From JAGVXH01 sp041649755 (lineage in GTDB: Archaea; Nanobdellota; Nanobdellia; Pacearchaeales; GW2011-AR1): 64,000 bases of DNA. The notes beneath the pieces are model-generated. The model did no database searches. It was not told the origin of the DNA and saw only the letters and a list, made by a program, of their open reading frames with translations. The position numbers and the translations under genes were made by a program. The stretch lies in assembly GCA_041649755.1 (NCBI GenBank), contig JBAZMK010000005.1, positions 1-64,000 on the forward strand, written 5' to 3'. The number at the start of each line of letters is the position of its first letter. The stretch's first letter is position 1. Below are positions 23,286-30,983 of the stretch, one piece after another.

Positions 23286-24296
23286 TTAGTTATGTTTTAA
23301 ATAGTCGAGCGTAGTATCAATAATATGTTTCGTTATTAGAACAGCATTAACTCTGTCCGAACTGTCATAAACAGTTTCTTCACATAATTGTATTGCATCA
23401 GCTCCATCAAGAACTGAATTTGTTATATCGGTTATTTCTGAGGGATATGGTCTAGGTCTTGAAATAGAACTCATTAATGTCCCAGTAGAAACCATTCCAA
23501 ACTTTTTGTGTAGATTGCATAATTTCAATATTTGTTTTTGATAAAGCCCCATTTTGCCATAATCTTCGTGAGAAGGTAAATCTCCTCTAGCAATCATAAT
23601 CCCATCACTTACTCTTACTATTCCTTCTAGATTTCTAATTCCTTGAGAGTTTTCTATCTTTCCCATAATAAAAGGTCTTTCTTTTCCAGCAGCCATTATT
23701 CTCTGACGAACATACTCAATATCATCTGGTGATTCAGTAAATGAAATAGCTAACCAGTCTACTTTATGTCGTATTGAATAATCAATTTCATAATCTATCT
23801 TACTCATATTTTTAGAAATAATGTTTCTTCCAGGGATAGCCAATCCTTTTCTAGATGGCAAAGAAACATACGATGTAGGAGAAACCAATAAAATTTCTCT
23901 GTTTTTTTCTTTAACTCTCAAAACAGCTTCTCCATCTCCACAAACAATCTCATCTCCCACTTCACATAAAGAACAAGGTTCTTTATGTCGTAGGGGTAAA
24001 TGCGTTGGATCTTTAGCACGTTCTCCAGAAGAGATCCAATATTCTTTATTAGGATCTAATGGGAATGGATTGGTAAAAAAATCACCAAAGCGAATTTTTT
24101 CGCTTTTTGTATCAATAACAAAAGGAATATGAGGATTATAACTACGAATTCTTTCAAGATTCATTGTTATTTGTGGTTCAAATTCCCTCCAGAATGGAAC
24201 TCTTACCATTCCTGCTCCTGCATCTAATAGATCATATAACCTTTGTTGATCATCTAAATCGCACCCAATAGACGCACTTATTAATACTTTTCTCAT
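23286..24296 (-). CDS. Pyruvate kinase-like protein lacking the C-terminal domain
   Basis: A 336-residue protein with the PK A-barrel and inserted B domain. Conserved PK blocks are visible: DTKSEKIRFG, DWLAISFTES, GKIENSQGI (the catalytic Lys is kept), IMIARGDL and VLDGADAIQLCEET. The K+/ATP-site motif NFSHG reads PFWRE, and ATQMLESM reads STGTLMSS. The last 120-130 residues of normal PK (regulatory domain) are absent. It could be a divergent enzyme using another phosphorylated substrate or a catalytically poor relative. Its stop overlaps the VirB4 fragment boundary. I see no link to the RiPP-like operon except proximity. Confidence 0.72.
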   Translation of the reverse strand: MRKVLISASIGCDLDDQQRLYDLLDAGAGMVRVPFWREFEPQITMNLERIRSYNPHIPFVIDTKSEKIRFGDFFTNPFPLDPNKEYWISSGERAKDPTHLPLRHKEPCSLCEVGDEIVCGDGEAVLRVKEKNREILLVSPTSYVSLPSRKGLAIPGRNIISKNMSKIDYEIDYSIRHKVDWLAISFTESPDDIEYVRQRIMAAGKERPFIMGKIENSQGIRNLEGIVRVSDGIMIARGDLPSHEDYGKMGLYQKQILKLCNLHKKFGMVSTGTLMSSISRPRPYPSEITDITNSVLDGADAIQLCEETVYDSSDRVNAVLITKHIIDTTLDYLKHN

Positions 24297-24385
24297 AATA
24301 ATTTGTTGAAAACTTCGTTTAAATAATTTTTTATTTAAAAAAACTTGTCAGCAAGATTTATAAGTTAGAATTATTAATTTTCTTT

Positions 24386-24841
24386 ATGGCAGAAAAGATA
24401 GGGATTAGGAGCGCAACAGTAACTATAAGGGATGGTAAAGTATTGTTGGTAAATTCAAAATATGATGATGGAGAATATTATCTATTTCCGGGAGGAGGAG
24501 TTGAGTTTGGAGAAACTATTGAAGAGGGAGCAATAAGGGAAACTTTCGAAGAGACTGGATTTAAGGTAAAAATAGAGAAATTAATCCATATAAATGAATT
24601 TATCTATAAGGAAGATTGGAATAAAAGATCTATAACCGCGTTTTTCTTAGCTTCTCCAAAAGAAGAATCTTTAGAAAATATCTCTAATGATAATGGGAAA
24701 ATAAAAACGGTTGAATGGATAGACATATCCAAATTAGAAGACTTAGATATTCGACCGGAGATTCTCTCTAAGATTTTAAAAGAATATAAAGAGGATTTAA
24801 ATAAAATTGTTTCAAGCTATAGCGTTGATTTTAAAGAGTAA
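24386..24841 (+). CDS. Nudix hydrolase
   Basis: A 151-residue Nudix protein with a canonical Nudix box: GGGVEFGETIEEGAIRETFEETGF (about residues 39-62), in which all catalytic Glu and Arg residues are present. It hydrolyses nucleoside diphosphates linked to other groups; the substrate cannot be read. The start ATG 24386 follows a TATA-like TTATAAG about 25 bases upstream. The stop is three bases before the HAD phosphatase gene, so the two make one transcript and may act in one nucleotide or sugar-phosphate clean-up step (inference). Confidence 0.9.
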   Translation: MAEKIGIRSATVTIRDGKVLLVNSKYDDGEYYLFPGGGVEFGETIEEGAIRETFEETGFKVKIEKLIHINEFIYKEDWNKRSITAFFLASPKEESLENISNDNGKIKTVEWIDISKLEDLDIRPEILSKILKEYKEDLNKIVSSYSVDFKE

Positions 24842-24844
24842 ATT

Positions 24845-25459
24845 ATGGATTTTCGACAAATATTCTTCGATCTTGATGATACGTTAGTAAATACTAGAGA
24901 AACTATTTATAAGAGAATTGGAATTCTATTGGAGGAGTTTCAATTGAGAACTGACCCTTATAAAATATATGATTTGCTTGATCTTAAAGATCGAGAAGAA
25001 AGGTTAAAAGGTTTAGTAAAAAATCCTGCAGATTTTTGGGAGCGATATGAACAACTTAGGAGAATAGTCAGAGTATCAAGTATCTCGGGAGTAATCCCAA
25101 CACTTGAAGAACTACGTTCTAGAAATATCCCTCTTGGGATAATTACGAATAATAGACACGGTAAAACCTTGGAAAAATTAACTTCTGCTAAGATAAATAG
25201 CAGGATTTTTATTGGAGGTATTTACAGTTGTTCAGAAATCGATTTTCTTAAACCCTCTTCAGAAATAGCAAAAATAATAAATTTATTTCCTGAGAAAGTT
25301 TTATATGTTGGAGATGATTTAATTGATTATGAATTTGCACAAAATATGGGCGTAGATTTTTATGGCGTTTGCACAGGATTTTATGGCAAAGAAGACTTTT
25401 TAAAAAAAGGTTTAGGCGTTGAAAGAATCTTTCCAAATATTAGAAAGGCTTTTAAATGA
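24845..25459 (+). CDS. HAD-superfamily phosphatase
   Basis: A 204-residue HAD hydrolase of the phosphoglycolate-phosphatase-like type. Motif I is FFDLDDTLV (about residues 7-15), motif II is ITNN (about 100), motif III is Lys near 137 (DFLKPSSE), and motif IV is VLYVGDDLIDYEFA (about 152-165). All four motifs are intact. A helical cap domain lies between motifs I and II. The last 48 bases overlap the AbrB/PhoU-like gene on the opposite strand. The small-molecule phosphate substrate is unknown. Confidence 0.88.
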   Translation: MDFRQIFFDLDDTLVNTRETIYKRIGILLEEFQLRTDPYKIYDLLDLKDREERLKGLVKNPADFWERYEQLRRIVRVSSISGVIPTLEELRSRNIPLGIITNNRHGKTLEKLTSAKINSRIFIGGIYSCSEIDFLKPSSEIAKIINLFPEKVLYVGDDLIDYEFAQNMGVDFYGVCTGFYGKEDFLKKGLGVERIFPNIRKAFK

Positions 25460-26311
25460 TTTACAAAAAGATTCTATATTCATCAATATGGTGCCAATTA
25501 GAAAATATAATAGAGGTTCTGAGTTATTTTTTTTACTAACTTCATCATTGATTTTCAATATTATCCTAGAAAAATCTTCGTTAAAATAATTTTTATTTGA
25601 AAAGGACGTTATGATTTCTCCAAAGATTTCTCCAATTCTTTTAAGTTCATCTATAGAGACATTTGAATAATTTTTCTTGCCCCTATTTTTATAATAAATT
25701 AATATACCCTTTTGGATGTTTTTTAAAGATTCAAATCCCGTTTTACATAGTAAATAATTACTTCCAATTCTTTGCGAAAAAAAGATTTGTCTTAGAAATA
25801 AACTTATTTTAGAAGAAACTTCATAAGATATATCTTCAATTTCTTCAATATTTCTTAGATTTTTATTCTGTAACTCTTTTTGAAGAGATTGAATTTGCCA
25901 TTTCAATAATGATAAAATATTTATAATACTTTTATTATTATCAATATTAAACTTATGATTTGAAAATAATATTTGTGCGTCCTTTTTCCCTCTCTCTAAA
26001 ATGTCAGCACCTACCAAATTGTCGATAACTTTTTTTATTACCTTATAATCTTTTTCTGTCTTAAATAAAATATTAATTTCAGAAAAACCCTCAGAATAGA
26101 GCCTGTAGATTTCTTCAAGATTTGTTTCATCAAAGAGAATAACCTTTGATTCTTTAAGTATTTCCAAATTGTCAGCGGTTATTAAGATTGATTCTCCTTC
26201 AACAGTAACTTCTAATTCTTGACCTTTTTTTATCTCTTTCTGTTTAATCCAATTTTTTGGAAGACTAATCATATAACTTGCAGGCCCCTGTCTAATAACT
26301 CTCCTTTTCAT
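25412..26311 (-). CDS. AbrB-like DNA-binding domain fused to a PhoU-like helical domain
   Basis: A 299-residue protein. The N-terminus MKRRVIRQGPASYMISLPKNWIKQ (about residues 1-40) is a SpoVT/AbrB-type swapped-hairpin DNA-binding domain, followed by an EGESILITADN strand pair. The rest (80-299) is helical and resembles a PhoU-like bundle. This domain pairing is common in archaea as a regulator of phosphate uptake. No pst genes are adjacent, so the target is unknown. The promoter region faces the glycosyltransferase operon at 26385, so it may control that operon (inference). Confidence 0.78.
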   Translation of the reverse strand: MKRRVIRQGPASYMISLPKNWIKQKEIKKGQELEVTVEGESILITADNLEILKESKVILFDETNLEEIYRLYSEGFSEINILFKTEKDYKVIKKVIDNLVGADILERGKKDAQILFSNHKFNIDNNKSIINILSLLKWQIQSLQKELQNKNLRNIEEIEDISYEVSSKISLFLRQIFFSQRIGSNYLLCKTGFESLKNIQKGILIYYKNRGKKNYSNVSIDELKRIGEIFGEIITSFSNKNYFNEDFSRIILKINDEVSKKNNSEPLLYFLIGTILMNIESFCKSFKSLSNIWKDSFNA

Positions 26312-26384
26312 TTTATTTAAATAATATATACATAATAATTGTATATAGACTACATTTATATATATTTCTATTGTAACGATAATT

Positions 26385-27359
26385 ATGGTTATAATTGGAA
26401 TAGCTGCATATAATGAAGAAAATAACCTTTGTGAAACACTACCTTATTTAGAGGATCAATTAATGAAAATGAAGATAATCAAAGACTCTAAAATTTTAGT
26501 TTGTTTAAATGGTTGTACCGATCAAACTGAAAGAATTGTAAAGAGAATGCAAAGGGAATATAACAATATTGCAATCCTTCACTCTAAAAAAGGCAAATTA
26601 AAAGCACATAAAAAGATTTTGGATAATCTACCTAACGGCGAGATAATATTTTTTTCGGACGCAGATGTATTTGTTCCGCGAAAAACGATTCAGAATATAT
26701 TGAATGAATTCAAAAATAATAGAAACGCAAAAATCATCTCAGCATATCCTTATGCGTTAAAGTTAGGGAAATCTAATCTTTATGTAAAACTAGTATATAA
26801 TGTTTTAAATATTAAAAGAATATATCCAAAAATTGAAGTAGCAGAGAAAGATGTATCCAAATTTCATGGTAATGTGGAGGATAAATTTTTAAAAAAATCC
26901 AGAATATATTTTCATGGGAGATTTTTTGGTATTAAAACCAAGGAGGTATATCAATTCCCTAAAAAGGGCAGTAAGATAAGAGGAGATGACACTTTTCTAA
27001 CAAGATGTACTTTGTTAAAATATGGTGGGGGATCAATAAAGGTTTTATTTAAATCTCCAGTTTATTGTTCACCGGTAACTTCAGTTAAAGAATATTTAAA
27101 ATCTTGGTATCGAATTAGAAAAGATATTGATCTTATTGGAGAAGAATATCCCGAATATAAAGAGATAAACAAAAATGTTGAGATGACCATCAATTGGGAT
27201 TATTTAAAAAAAATGAAAACTTCAGTTAAGATTTATGCAGTCCTATTTTTTATATTAAGAAAATATGAAAAGTATTCTTTTTTTATATTAAAGAGATATA
27301 TAGATTTAGATAATATTTGGTCTTATGATAAGAAAGATTCAATAAGGAGGTTTAAATAA
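26385..27359 (+). CDS. Family 2 glycosyltransferase
   Basis: A 324-residue GT-A fold glycosyltransferase. The nucleotide-binding N-terminus is IIGIAAYNEENNLCETL, with VCLNGCTDQTERIV following. The D-x-D metal motif is FFSDADVFVP (about residues 91-100). The second half has VKEYLKSWYRIRKD, a conserved C-terminal segment of family 2 enzymes. It heads an operon with GT4, an HprK-like kinase and a methyltransferase. It might build the sugar part of a cell-surface glycolipid or glycoprotein. The stop is one base before the next gene, which has its own AAGGAGGT site in front. Confidence 0.88.
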   Translation: MVIIGIAAYNEENNLCETLPYLEDQLMKMKIIKDSKILVCLNGCTDQTERIVKRMQREYNNIAILHSKKGKLKAHKKILDNLPNGEIIFFSDADVFVPRKTIQNILNEFKNNRNAKIISAYPYALKLGKSNLYVKLVYNVLNIKRIYPKIEVAEKDVSKFHGNVEDKFLKKSRIYFHGRFFGIKTKEVYQFPKKGSKIRGDDTFLTRCTLLKYGGGSIKVLFKSPVYCSPVTSVKEYLKSWYRIRKDIDLIGEEYPEYKEINKNVEMTINWDYLKKMKTSVKIYAVLFFILRKYEKYSFFILKRYIDLDNIWSYDKKDSIRRFK

Positions 27360-27360
27360 A

Positions 27361-28479
27361 ATGAAAATTGCAATCCATAATGCACAAATAAGCCACTATC
27401 TTGGTGGGACTGAAAGGGCAATATATCTAGAAATAAAAAATTTATTAAAAATTGACCCCGATTTAGAAATAACCCTCCTAACAACAAAAACAGAAAATGA
27501 ATCTATCTTATTTAAAAAAATCAAAGCTCTTCAATCAAATAGATTTAAAATTGTTTTATTTGATATTTCTAAGATCTCAATTGAAATAAAAAGCGATTCA
27601 AATACATCTGACAAATGGCATATGGAATCTATGCAATTTGGATTAAGAACTGGCGATTATTATCTAAAAAATAATTTTGACTTAGTTCTTTATCATTTTA
27701 CTACAGATATTATGTTTCTGCCAAAAAAGTTTAAAAGAGTTTTAAATGTTCATGGTACTCCTAGCAAAAGATCCTTACTAGATGAAAATTGTTTAGAAAG
27801 TCCGGATGTTATTATTTATACAACTAATGACATTAAAAATATAATTGAAAAAATGCATCCTTTTACTAAATCAAGAATAAGTAAGGTAATTTATCTTGGA
27901 ACCCCGGTAGATAATCGTATTTTTCCAAAAAAGGAAAGGATAATCGATATTTTATTTGTAGGAAGATTGATAAAAATTAAAGGAGTGGATTTATTAATAA
28001 AGGCGGTACATAAACTGAAGAATAATAAAAACTTAAAGATTTCAATCATAGGAAAAGGTCCAGAAGAAAAAAATCTCAAACTTCTAGTTAAAAAATTGGG
28101 ATTAGAAAAAAATGTAGTTTTTCACTCTTTTGTTTCTGATAAAAAATTATTGAACATTTATAGAACAACAAAAATAGCGGTTTTTCCTTCTTATAAGAAA
28201 GAAGGTATAATATTGGCAATGCTAGAAGCAGCATCTTTTGGTTGTGGACTGATTGTTTCAAATTGTTGCGGGATGCCAGAATTTATTGAGAATAATTCTG
28301 AAGGATTATTATTTGAACCAAAAAATATATCTGATTTATCTAAAAAGATAAATTTCTTGTTGAATCATCCAAATAAAAGAGAGGAGATGGGTAAAAAAGC
28401 TACAGACAAGATAAATAATTATTGGAATGAATTATCTAAAACAAAGGAACTTTACGAATATCTTCGGGAGGTAATATGA
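27361..28479 (+). CDS. Family 4 (GT-B) glycosyltransferase
   Basis: A 372-residue glycosyltransferase of the GT1/GT4 group. The N-terminal LGGTERAIYLEIKNLL is a classic start. The C-terminal half has VGRLIKIKGVDLLIKAVHKL, SIIGKGPEEKNLK and the E-x7-E type segment SYKKEGIILAMLEAASFGC. These are the donor-binding features of retaining GT-B enzymes. An AAGGAGGT ribosome binding site is about 10 bases upstream of the ATG, showing that internal genes of this operon use Shine-Dalgarno starts. The donor and acceptor are not known. Confidence 0.9.
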   Translation: MKIAIHNAQISHYLGGTERAIYLEIKNLLKIDPDLEITLLTTKTENESILFKKIKALQSNRFKIVLFDISKISIEIKSDSNTSDKWHMESMQFGLRTGDYYLKNNFDLVLYHFTTDIMFLPKKFKRVLNVHGTPSKRSLLDENCLESPDVIIYTTNDIKNIIEKMHPFTKSRISKVIYLGTPVDNRIFPKKERIIDILFVGRLIKIKGVDLLIKAVHKLKNNKNLKISIIGKGPEEKNLKLLVKKLGLEKNVVFHSFVSDKKLLNIYRTTKIAVFPSYKKEGIILAMLEAASFGCGLIVSNCCGMPEFIENNSEGLLFEPKNISDLSKKINFLLNHPNKREEMGKKATDKINNYWNELSKTKELYEYLREVI

Positions 28480-29342
28480 AAAAAACAATTTATTTAGATT
28501 CTAAAGGATCGGTATGTAGACTTACGGGAACAAACAGCGTAATCGAAGAAATTATAGAAGATGATTTTACAAAACATTTTATTCCTGATTTAAGAATTCG
28601 TCTAAAATATAAAGATCCTGCTATAAACGTTATAGCAAAGGAAATAAAGGTTCCAACTATGATCTCTTATCCTAATGTAACATATAAACCAAACTTGCCT
28701 CCAAGAGATATTGTTTCATTATGCGAGTATTTATTAGAAAGAAATAGACAAGAAAAAAAAGGTTACTATTCACTAAGTTCTGCTACTGCTTCTAGAAATG
28801 GAGATTCAGTAATTTTTTTTGCTGGCGCAACAAATTCTGGGAAAACAAGTGGAATGCTGGATTTAATTCAAAACCATGGATTTAGTTTTTATTCTGATGA
28901 ACATACCTTAATAGACTTAGAGAATAAAAAGGTTGTAGGAGGTTCAAGATCCATAGCAACAAGAAAAGAGATTTTAAAGAAAAGATTGTCTAACGTAGGG
29001 GAATTTCTTTTGAAAGATTTAGATGATGATTATGAAAAAAAGGCTAGACTTTTTATTTATCCCCATATAGACCATGGACTAGATAAACCCATTCAATATC
29101 AGTTTAGCCCCTTAGATTTTCACTGGCTGCTCTCTCGAGAATTTGGAGGAGTGATAAGAGGCGTTGTTAAATTCACCGATCATTTCAGATACCCTCTTCC
29201 CTCTCTTGACACTCGGAAGTTATCTAAAATAAGAGCTCATAGAACACAACAATTTGCAAACTTTGTTCCTTGTTATTATTTCCAAGGATCCTTGAGCCAG
29301 ATGTCAAATTTTGTAGAGGAGAAATTAAAAGAAAATGATTAA
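28476..29342 (+). CDS. HPr kinase-like P-loop protein
   Basis: A 288-residue protein. A P-loop FFAGATNSGKTSGMLDLI (about residues 113-130) is followed by SFYSDEHTLIDLENKKVVGG, which resembles the HPr kinase/PEPCK-like fold (Walker A, then an Asp/Glu strand). The N-terminal 100 residues and the C-terminal QFSPLDFHW...RGVVKFTDHF are unfamiliar. It overlaps the GT4 gene by four bases (ATGA) and has GGGAGGT just upstream. It probably phosphorylates a sugar, lipid carrier or peptide in the same pathway (inference). The family assignment is moderate. Confidence 0.65.
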   Translation: MKKTIYLDSKGSVCRLTGTNSVIEEIIEDDFTKHFIPDLRIRLKYKDPAINVIAKEIKVPTMISYPNVTYKPNLPPRDIVSLCEYLLERNRQEKKGYYSLSSATASRNGDSVIFFAGATNSGKTSGMLDLIQNHGFSFYSDEHTLIDLENKKVVGGSRSIATRKEILKKRLSNVGEFLLKDLDDDYEKKARLFIYPHIDHGLDKPIQYQFSPLDFHWLLSREFGGVIRGVVKFTDHFRYPLPSLDTRKLSKIRAHRTQQFANFVPCYYFQGSLSQMSNFVEEKLKEND

Positions 29343-30105
29343 ATTAAATGAAAAAAAGATATTGCATACCCTTAAGAAAGATGACAAAGTCTTAGATATC
29401 GGCGGGTGGGATAAGCCATTCAATAGGGCTAATTATGTTTTAGATATTCAGCCATATAAAACAAGGGGGTTTCATGGGAGTCAAGGGGGAAAACAAGAGT
29501 TTTTTACAGAAAAGACTTGGATAATCCATGATATTTCTTCTAGAAAAAAGCTGCCTTTCAAAGATAATTTCTTTGATTTTGTTATTTGCAGTCATGTTTT
29601 AGAAGACATACGAGATCCATTATGGCTTTGTTCTGAGATTAAGAGAATTTCTAAAAGGGGGTATATTGAATTTCCTTCAATTTTCGCTGAATTAACAAAA
29701 GGAATTGATAATAATAAATACGTCGGATATTACCATCATCGATGGTTAATTGAATTAAAAAAAAATAAGCTTTATTTTAGATTTAAACCTCACTTTATAC
29801 ATAATGACAAAAGGTATCACTTTCCAAAAACATATCTTAAACGTATAACCGAGGAGAAAATTAACACTTTTTTATTTTGGGATGATGAATTTGAATTTTC
29901 AGAAATTATTCAAATTAGTCGAGATAAAACAAAAAGATACCTAAATAGGATTATATTGAAAGAAGGGTATAGAAAAAAAGCCACACTTTTTCTAAACTTT
30001 ATAGATAAAATAAAATATAACTATAAATATATTAAAAAAAAACTTAACAAGAATACATATTGTCCAAGGTATATGGATGTTGAAGAGTATCATTCAACGG
30101 CGTAA
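29335..30105 (+). CDS. AdoMet-dependent methyltransferase in a glycosylation operon
   Basis: A 256-residue methyltransferase-like protein. The AdoMet motif is DKVLDIGGWDKPFNRA (about residues 17-32) and the motif IV/V region is FFDFVICSHVLEDIRDP (about 79-95). The central methyltransferase core is like type 11 domains. The C-terminus from residue 130 on is basic and helical, with a YYHHRWLIELK patch. It overlaps the HprK-like gene by eight bases, so the four genes make one operon. It may methylate a sugar or lipid head group (inference). Confidence 0.82.
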   Translation: MIKLNEKKILHTLKKDDKVLDIGGWDKPFNRANYVLDIQPYKTRGFHGSQGGKQEFFTEKTWIIHDISSRKKLPFKDNFFDFVICSHVLEDIRDPLWLCSEIKRISKRGYIEFPSIFAELTKGIDNNKYVGYYHHRWLIELKKNKLYFRFKPHFIHNDKRYHFPKTYLKRITEEKINTFLFWDDEFEFSEIIQISRDKTKRYLNRIILKEGYRKKATLFLNFIDKIKYNYKYIKKKLNKNTYCPRYMDVEEYHSTA

Positions 30106-30252
30106 TGATAATCTTTATTTTGCGTTCAAAAAGAAAGACAAATTGAAATAGAGTAAATTTCAACTTAGAACAGTTAAGAGAAATTATACAATATAATCTC
30201 AGAACTATCTTGTTGGTTTAAAAAGGTTCAATGCTCCGCTAGAGCACTATCA

Positions 30253-30412
30253 TGCTCCCACCGGGATTTGAACCCGGGTCTCCGCCGTTCTCCAATGAAT
30301 CTCAAAGAGATTATCGGTAGTGGTTCAAGCGAACCTGAAATTTATTGTCTCACCGACTAAAATTTCCCACCTCTTGAGAGGGCGGTATCCTTGGCCTCTA
30401 GACTATGAGAGC
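30253..30412 (-). tRNA. tRNA-Glu (anticodon CTC) with an 87-base intron
   Basis: Exon 1 (30412-30375, 38 nt) begins GCTCTCATAGTCTAGAGG and ends CCGCCCTCTCA. Exon 2 (30287-30253, 35 nt) begins CGGCGGAGACC and ends with GGGAGCA. The acceptor stem GCTCTCA/TGGGAGC, the T-arm CCGGG-TTCAAAT-CCCGG and the anticodon stem CCGCC/GGCGG all pair. The anticodon CTC is at 30376-30378. The intron (30288-30374) sits at the canonical position between 37 and 38. A TATA box lies about 25 bases upstream. No CCA is encoded. Confidence 0.9.
30288..30374 (-). other. tRNA-Glu intron
   Basis: 87 bases between tRNA positions 37 and 38, bounded by AGAGGTGGG at its 5' end and TTGGAGAA at its 3' end. It should be removed by the archaeal splicing endonuclease if the exon junctions form a bulge-helix-bulge. 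I have not proven the exact bulge geometry. The intron is longer than the usual 15-30 bases. Confidence 0.7.
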
Positions 30413-30448
30413 ACATAAGAAAGATACAAAGAGGCTTTTAAAATTTCC
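30384..30448 (-). repeat. Direct repeat copy 1: 5' half and promoter of tRNA-Glu
   Basis: 65 bases from the D-arm and acceptor 5' strand of tRNA-Glu through its upstream TATA region. A near-identical copy lies at 30528-30592, 144 bases away, in the same orientation. Confidence 0.8.
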
Positions 30449-30527
30449 CATCTCAAGTTGAGAGGCGAGTAAAACGCTCCGAACAACACTAAAATGAAAA
30501 TCTTGTTGCGAGGTGCATTTTGCGAGA

Positions 30528-30592
30528 GGTATCCTTGGCCTCTAGACTATGAGAGCATATAAGAAAGATACAAAGAGGCTTTTAAAATTTGC
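30528..30592 (-). repeat. Direct repeat copy 2: orphan 5' half of tRNA-Glu with its own promoter
   Basis: Matches copy 1 almost fully (one base change in the acceptor-side flank). It keeps the TATA box (minus strand TTTTAAAAG type, about 30581-30590) and the first 29 tRNA bases, then diverges right after GGATACC. After the divergence comes CGAGGTG-like low-similarity DNA, then a shared CTCTCAA/GGGAAATTTTA element before copy 1. So it is a partial tandem duplication that might still be transcribed. The stretch 30106-30252 to its left is AT-rich with no gene seen. Confidence 0.75.
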
Positions 30593-30599
30593 CCTCAAA

Positions 30600-30929
30600 T
30601 TATTTTTTCTCGTCAGTCTTTTTTCCCTTAGATTTTTTCACCCTAATAACAAAATCTTCTAAAGACATCTCTAAAGAAGAAACTGATGAAGGACTCCCAG
30701 AAGTATCAATAATATGGGTACCCTGAATAACCTCTGGGCTTCCATTAAAATGAGCTACATAAGGATAAAGATGGATTACGTAACTATTAGGAAAACGAGA
30801 ATCACACGCCTTTAAAATCCCTGTCCCCCCGATTCCACCAGATACATCTACCCTAACGGGCTTACCCAAATGAACACTATAAATTGTATCATGGATGTTT
30901 ACATTACCCGAACTAAACCCAAAAACCAT
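30600..30929 (-). CDS. Hypothetical small protein
   Basis: A 109-residue protein starting MVFGFSSGNVNIHDTIYS. It has a Gly-rich turn (VSGGIGGTGILKACD, about residues 30-44) and a Lys-rich C-terminus (KKSKGKKTDEKK). No family is recognised. A CTTTTATAAAC TATA box lies upstream. It sits between tRNA-Glu and alaS, both on the minus strand, without clear coupling. It might be a small nucleic-acid-binding or metal-binding protein, but that is not supported by any motif. Confidence 0.5.
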   Translation of the reverse strand: MVFGFSSGNVNIHDTIYSVHLGKPVRVDVSGGIGGTGILKACDSRFPNSYVIHLYPYVAHFNGSPEVIQGTHIIDTSGSPSSVSSLEMSLEDFVIRVKKSKGKKTDEKK

Positions 30930-30983
30930 AAGAAGAGGGAATATTCTTTGTTTATAAAAGTTACTATTATAAAATAACTAAAG

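Noticed and set aside
30420..30600. Complete second tRNA-Glu gene
   Set aside because: Only the first 29 bases and the promoter are duplicated; the anticodon and 3' half are missing.
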